From contig CAKPAK010000053.1 in NCBI GenBank assembly GCA_934132915.1, positions 1-9,566 of the forward strand: a stretch of DNA of 9,566 nt, given 5' to 3'. The notes beneath the pieces were generated by a model. That model saw only the letters and a list, made by a program, of their open reading frames with translations. It was not told the DNA's origin and ran no database searches. Every line of letters begins with the position of its first letter. Within the stretch, counting starts at the first letter, position 1. The DNA comes from an uncultured Bacilli bacterium (GTDB taxonomy: Bacteria; Bacillota_I; Bacilli_A; RF39; UBA660). The position numbers were made by a program, and so were the translations under genes. Below are positions 7,366-9,566 of the stretch, piece by piece.

Positions 7366-7371
7366 ATTATA
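7366..7371 (-). promoter_or_regulatory. Possible -10 box for cysS
   Basis: TATAAT lies five bases before AGGAGG, the same spacing as at the left-edge gene. No convincing -35 hexamer is present at 16-18 bases. Some promoter is needed here because a terminator hairpin lies just upstream. Confidence 0.35.
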
Positions 7372-7395
7372 GATAAAAAATACTGAATTATTTTT

Positions 7396-7432
7396 AATTA
7401 AAATAAACATGTAAATTCCTTACATGTTTATT
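7396..7432 (-). terminator. Hairpin terminator after the glycosidase gene
   Basis: Arms 7420-7432 and 7402-7414 (AATAAACATGTAA and its complement) form a perfect 13-bp stem with a 5-base loop. The following minus-strand sequence is T-rich but interrupted (TTTTAATT). It lies about 30 bases after the stop of the gene at 7464-9149. Confidence 0.65.
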
Positions 7433-7463
7433 ATATAAAATATTAATGAATTATGCAATGGAT

Positions 7464-9149
7464 TTAATCTCCATAAATGACAATAAAATCTCCGACAGCT
7501 CTTTCTCCTTCACTTTGGTTATAGATTTCCTCGCCATTAATAACATTAGAAACACTTCCCCCTTGATCCATTGAAGTTGCAAAATTACATCCTAATTCAT
7601 TAAGCATATATTCTGCTACCTTTCGTTTATCAGTCATACCAGTTACGATATAAATATCCCCAGAAGCTGTTTGTCCAACGACATTTCTAGTGTAATAAGC
7701 ACTATCACTAGCATCATCTACAGTAGCACTAACATAACCATTTCCATTAGAATCTGTCATTACTAACGGCGTTTCGTGAATGGAAATGGTATCCTGAACA
7801 CCTTGATCAATAAGCTGTTGAGCACTTGTACCACTGGCAATTCTAGAAAATCGCCCATTCTTTCCTACCGCAATTTCAGCTCCTCCCGCAAGTGCCGACG
7901 AAGGGGTATCTAAAGTACCATTACCCGATTTAGTATCTACTAATTTATTGTGAACTATAGCAATTTTATTAGCACCTTCAAAATCTTGAGTACCGTACCA
8001 TTCAGATCCTTCACTTTGGTTAAAGTTTGAAGCATTAATAACGCCTATAGGTTTTTTCCCTTCTGATTTAAGTCTATTATAAGCATGAGTTGCTGTTTCA
8101 ACTCCTCCTTTATACTCTTCACCGTTAGCTTGTACAACTTTAACTTGTTTCTCTGGATGGGCCAAACGATAATGTGTAATTTGAACAGAATCATTTCCAA
8201 CTTTACCATTAGTTACAGTCATAAAAGTATTATTATCTAAATATCTATAAGTAGCATTTTCCCAATCGTTAGCAAATTCTGTTTTGGCTTCTAATATGCT
8301 AGAGGCTGCATTATAATCAGTTTCAATCGATGATTTTAGTGATTTGTCCTCTAATGAAAATTTATCAAGCATAAGTGAAGCGCCGATTAATCCTTTCCCG
8401 AAATTTCTCAATTTTTTTTGATATTCTCTTGCTTCATCAGTACTAACATCTTTTCTCATTTCATCATTTTGTTTTGCTTTTGCTAAAGTCAAATAACGAT
8501 ATGCAGTAGTTACATCAGTAAATTTCATCGGGATCCACTTTCCAGATTCATCTTGTTGATCAATTCGATAAACGAGTTGACCTGTTCCGTTGGTAACTGG
8601 AACAAATTTTATAGGATTATCGGTCCACCATTGTATATTTTCATCTGAAATTCCTGTGTAATTTCCATTTAGAACGCTATATTCATCTTCAGCACTTTTA
8701 GTCGTTAAACCACTATCTCTTAACATATCCTCATCAGGATTGATAGAAATAAGCCCTCCAATTGCTGCAATTTCGTATGCCATGTATTCATTAGTTGTAC
8801 CAGTTTCTTGAATAAATGAAGAAACTTGAGATAAAGCATCTTCAAATTCTTGAACTCTTTTGTCAATTGTATCTAAGGCGGAAAGAATTTCATCAACTCC
8901 CGTGATATTTGCCACTTTCCAAGTTTTATAAAGACCTATATCATATGAAGAGGGAATTTGTTTTGTAAATGTTGTTGAAGAACCAGTTATTCTTTTTCCA
9001 TTATAAGAATTCAATTTTTCAGCACAATTTCTTATTCCAGAACTTGAAGCTTTAAGTGAACTAATTTTTTGGGAAAGTATAGAAACTTTACTTTGTAGTT
9101 CGTTTAAAATTTCTGTAACTGCTTGTGTATCAATATTATTGTTTTCCAT
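7464..9149 (-). CDS. Phosphodiester glycosidase (NAGPA-like) with WXG/LXG-like N-terminus
   Basis: This 561-residue protein has two visible parts. Residues about 300-561 match the NAGPA/phosphodiester glycosidase fold: a GVINASNFN segment (369-377) like the family's NG-x-FF motif, SALAGGAEIAVGKNGR (418-433), HETPLV (458-463), then ELGCNFATSMDQGGS (518-532), the counterpart of the family's LDGGGS, and GERAV (548-552). Human NAGPA removes GlcNAc from a phosphodiester; bacterial substrates are mostly unknown, with cell-wall or capsule polymers as candidates. There is no signal peptide or membrane helix. Instead residues 7-48 and 83-117 look like two amphipathic helices, as in WXG100/LXG substrates of type VII secretion, followed by a linker with another helical stretch (214-295). 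Export by that route is inference. In the motif at 528 the second Gly is replaced by Gln (DQGG). The ribosome site GGAGG is six bases before the ATG. Confidence 0.85.
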   Translation of the reverse strand: MENNNIDTQAVTEILNELQSKVSILSQKISSLKASSSGIRNCAEKLNSYNGKRITGSSTTFTKQIPSSYDIGLYKTWKVANITGVDEILSALDTIDKRVQEFEDALSQVSSFIQETGTTNEYMAYEIAAIGGLISINPDEDMLRDSGLTTKSAEDEYSVLNGNYTGISDENIQWWTDNPIKFVPVTNGTGQLVYRIDQQDESGKWIPMKFTDVTTAYRYLTLAKAKQNDEMRKDVSTDEAREYQKKLRNFGKGLIGASLMLDKFSLEDKSLKSSIETDYNAASSILEAKTEFANDWENATYRYLDNNTFMTVTNGKVGNDSVQITHYRLAHPEKQVKVVQANGEEYKGGVETATHAYNRLKSEGKKPIGVINASNFNQSEGSEWYGTQDFEGANKIAIVHNKLVDTKSGNGTLDTPSSALAGGAEIAVGKNGRFSRIASGTSAQQLIDQGVQDTISIHETPLVMTDSNGNGYVSATVDDASDSAYYTRNVVGQTASGDIYIVTGMTDKRKVAEYMLNELGCNFATSMDQGGSVSNVINGEEIYNQSEGERAVGDFIVIYGD

Positions 9150-9186
9150 TCCATTCCTCCAATTTTTTTCATACCTATATAAAAAT

Positions 9187-9216
9187 ATTCTATTTTAATT
9201 GTTCTTTAAATTACAA
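9187..9216 (-). promoter_or_regulatory. Possible promoter of the glycosidase gene
   Basis: On the minus strand TTGTAA (9211-9216) and TAGAAT (9187-9192) are 18 bases apart, about 40 bases before the ATG at 9149. Both hexamers differ from consensus in an AT-rich region, so this may be chance. No strong terminator lies between this gene and the upstream one, so read-through is also possible. Confidence 0.3.
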
Positions 9217-9232
9217 TTCTATTAGGAACTTT

Positions 9233-9272
9233 TTATGTTAGATTAGACAAAGATTGAAGTTTTTCAATCCAG
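9233..9272 (-). repeat. Out-of-frame extra copy of the 66-base repeat beyond the stop codon
   Basis: Directly after the TGA at 9273-9275 the DNA continues as another copy of the repeat in the upstream gene, but in a different frame. Read in +1 from the stop it gives DWIEKLQSLSNLT and then TAA (9233-9235), against TGLEDLQSLTD in the intact units. The marker AGATTG (plus strand) is 64 bases from its neighbour instead of 66, which equals two single-base losses. Confidence 0.7.
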
Positions 9273-9460
9273 TCATTTGTCATTGTTAGTATCTGAGAGT
9301 GCCATATCAGTTAGAGATTGAAGATCTTCAAGTCCAGTTATTTTGTCGTTATTAGCACCCGAAAGTGCTATATCAGTTAAAGATTGAAGCTCCTCAAGTC
9401 CAGTCATATTTTCTTCAGCATTTATTGGATGAACTAAAGATTGAAGATCCTCCAGTTCAC
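9251..9460 (-). repeat. Tandem repeat, about 66 bases (22 residues), four copies
   Basis: The plus-strand marker AGATTG occurs at 9251, 9315, 9381 and 9438, giving periods of 64, 66 and 57 bases. The three in-frame copies encode GELEDLQSLVHP, TGLEELQSLTDIALS and TGLEDLQSLTDMALS, the last two each followed by a NNDK spacer. The oldest-looking copy is the shorter 57-base unit; the fourth is out of frame past the stop. Confidence 0.85.
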
Positions 9461-9566
9461 CAATTTTATTTTGATTAATAGTTTGAATTGCCTTATCGTT
9501 TTCCGAAGAAGGATTATAAGATTCCCCTTGCTCCAAAGAATTCATCCAATTTTGCTGTTGTTTCTG
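9273..9566 (-). CDS. 3' end of an unidentified repeat protein, cut by the right edge
   Basis: The open frame enters from the right edge and ends at TGA (9273-9275), giving at least 97 residues. An ATG at 9545 is in frame, but no ribosome site precedes it and the frame continues upstream as QKQQQNW, so this is more likely the C-terminus of a longer protein. The visible part is hydrophilic, with a Gln-rich start, an Asn/Ser-rich stretch, and three repeats built on the core LExLQSL joined by acidic NNDK spacers. It has no membrane segment. I do not recognise the family. It precedes the glycosidase gene by 123 bases on the same strand, so the two could form one accessory unit. A D-T-N-N-D-K spacer resembles a calcium loop only in one unit. 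Confidence 0.7.
   Translation of the reverse strand, partial: QKQQQNWMNSLEQGESYNPSSENDKAIQTINQNKIGELEDLQSLVHPINAEENMTGLEELQSLTDIALSGANNDKITGLEDLQSLTDMALSDTNNDK

Noticed and set aside
7348..7410. N-terminal extension of CysS starting with MFILIKNNSVFF
   Set aside because: It spans part of the upstream terminator hairpin and the GGAGGT ribosome site; the family start MKLYN is at 7347.
7348..7463. T-box or other riboswitch upstream of cysS
   Set aside because: The gap is about 115 bases and is occupied by the previous gene's terminator; no T-box sequence or antiterminator structure was seen.
9233..9275. Reading TGA as Trp (Mycoplasma code) to extend the repeat gene
   Set aside because: In that frame the product is WLDWKTSIFV, which does not continue the repeat, and Trp codons checked in cysS and the glycosidase gene are TGG.
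9283..9350. Dockerin or EF-hand calcium loops in the NNDK spacers
   Set aside because: The spacing lacks the central Gly, and the first Asp is not kept between units (SDTNNDK versus SGANNDK).
1..9566. CRISPR array, tRNA/rRNA genes, insertion sequence or transposase
   Set aside because: No spaced direct repeats, cloverleaf-like sequence, rRNA motif or terminal inverted repeats with a transposase were seen; the only tandem repeat is the coding one at the right edge.

Overview
The window is an AT-rich stretch with every supportable gene on the minus strand. Stop codons are TAA, TAG and TGA, and every Trp codon I checked is TGG, so the standard bacterial code (table 11) fits better than the Mycoplasma code. 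Strong AGGAGG-type ribosome sites, TATAAT boxes, T-tailed hairpins and protein sequences close to Bacillus homologues (EngB, Der, CysS, YugP) point to a low-GC Bacillota, Bacilli or Erysipelotrichales/RF39-like. The exact lineage is a guess. No stretch over 300 bases lacks a gene. The longest gaps are 4349-4486 and 9150-9272.

In transcription order (right to left): the right edge carries the 3' end of an unidentified gene with 22-residue tandem repeats. A further, frame-disrupted copy of the repeat lies just past its stop. Next is a 561-residue protein with a C-terminal phosphodiester glycosidase (NAGPA-type) domain and, instead of a signal peptide, a helical N-terminus resembling WXG100/LXG type VII secretion substrates. 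A hairpin terminator follows. Then come cysS and a YugP-type membrane zinc protease, apparently translationally coupled and closed by a strong terminator. A monocistronic pentapeptide-repeat protein follows, with about 30 uninterrupted repeats and a Qnr/MfpA-like C-terminus.

The next unit is headed by the best promoter in the window (TTGCTT, 17 bp, extended TATAAT). It runs engB, a 140-residue unknown protein, then der, and ends at a T-tailed hairpin. EngB and Der are both large-subunit ribosome assembly GTPases, so the protein between them is a natural candidate for the same process. A half-size ABC exporter with its own terminator follows. At the left edge only the first 11 codons of another gene are visible.

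Most of the window is ordinary housekeeping. The parts worth a second look are the right-hand accessory pair (secreted-glycosidase candidate plus repeat protein), the repeat copy beyond the UGA-C stop, the pentapeptide protein's inward-facing cysteine ladder, and the unknown gene inside the GTPase operon. Three genes (engB, yugP, cysS) have longer open frames than the likely protein; internal ATG starts are given here with reasons.
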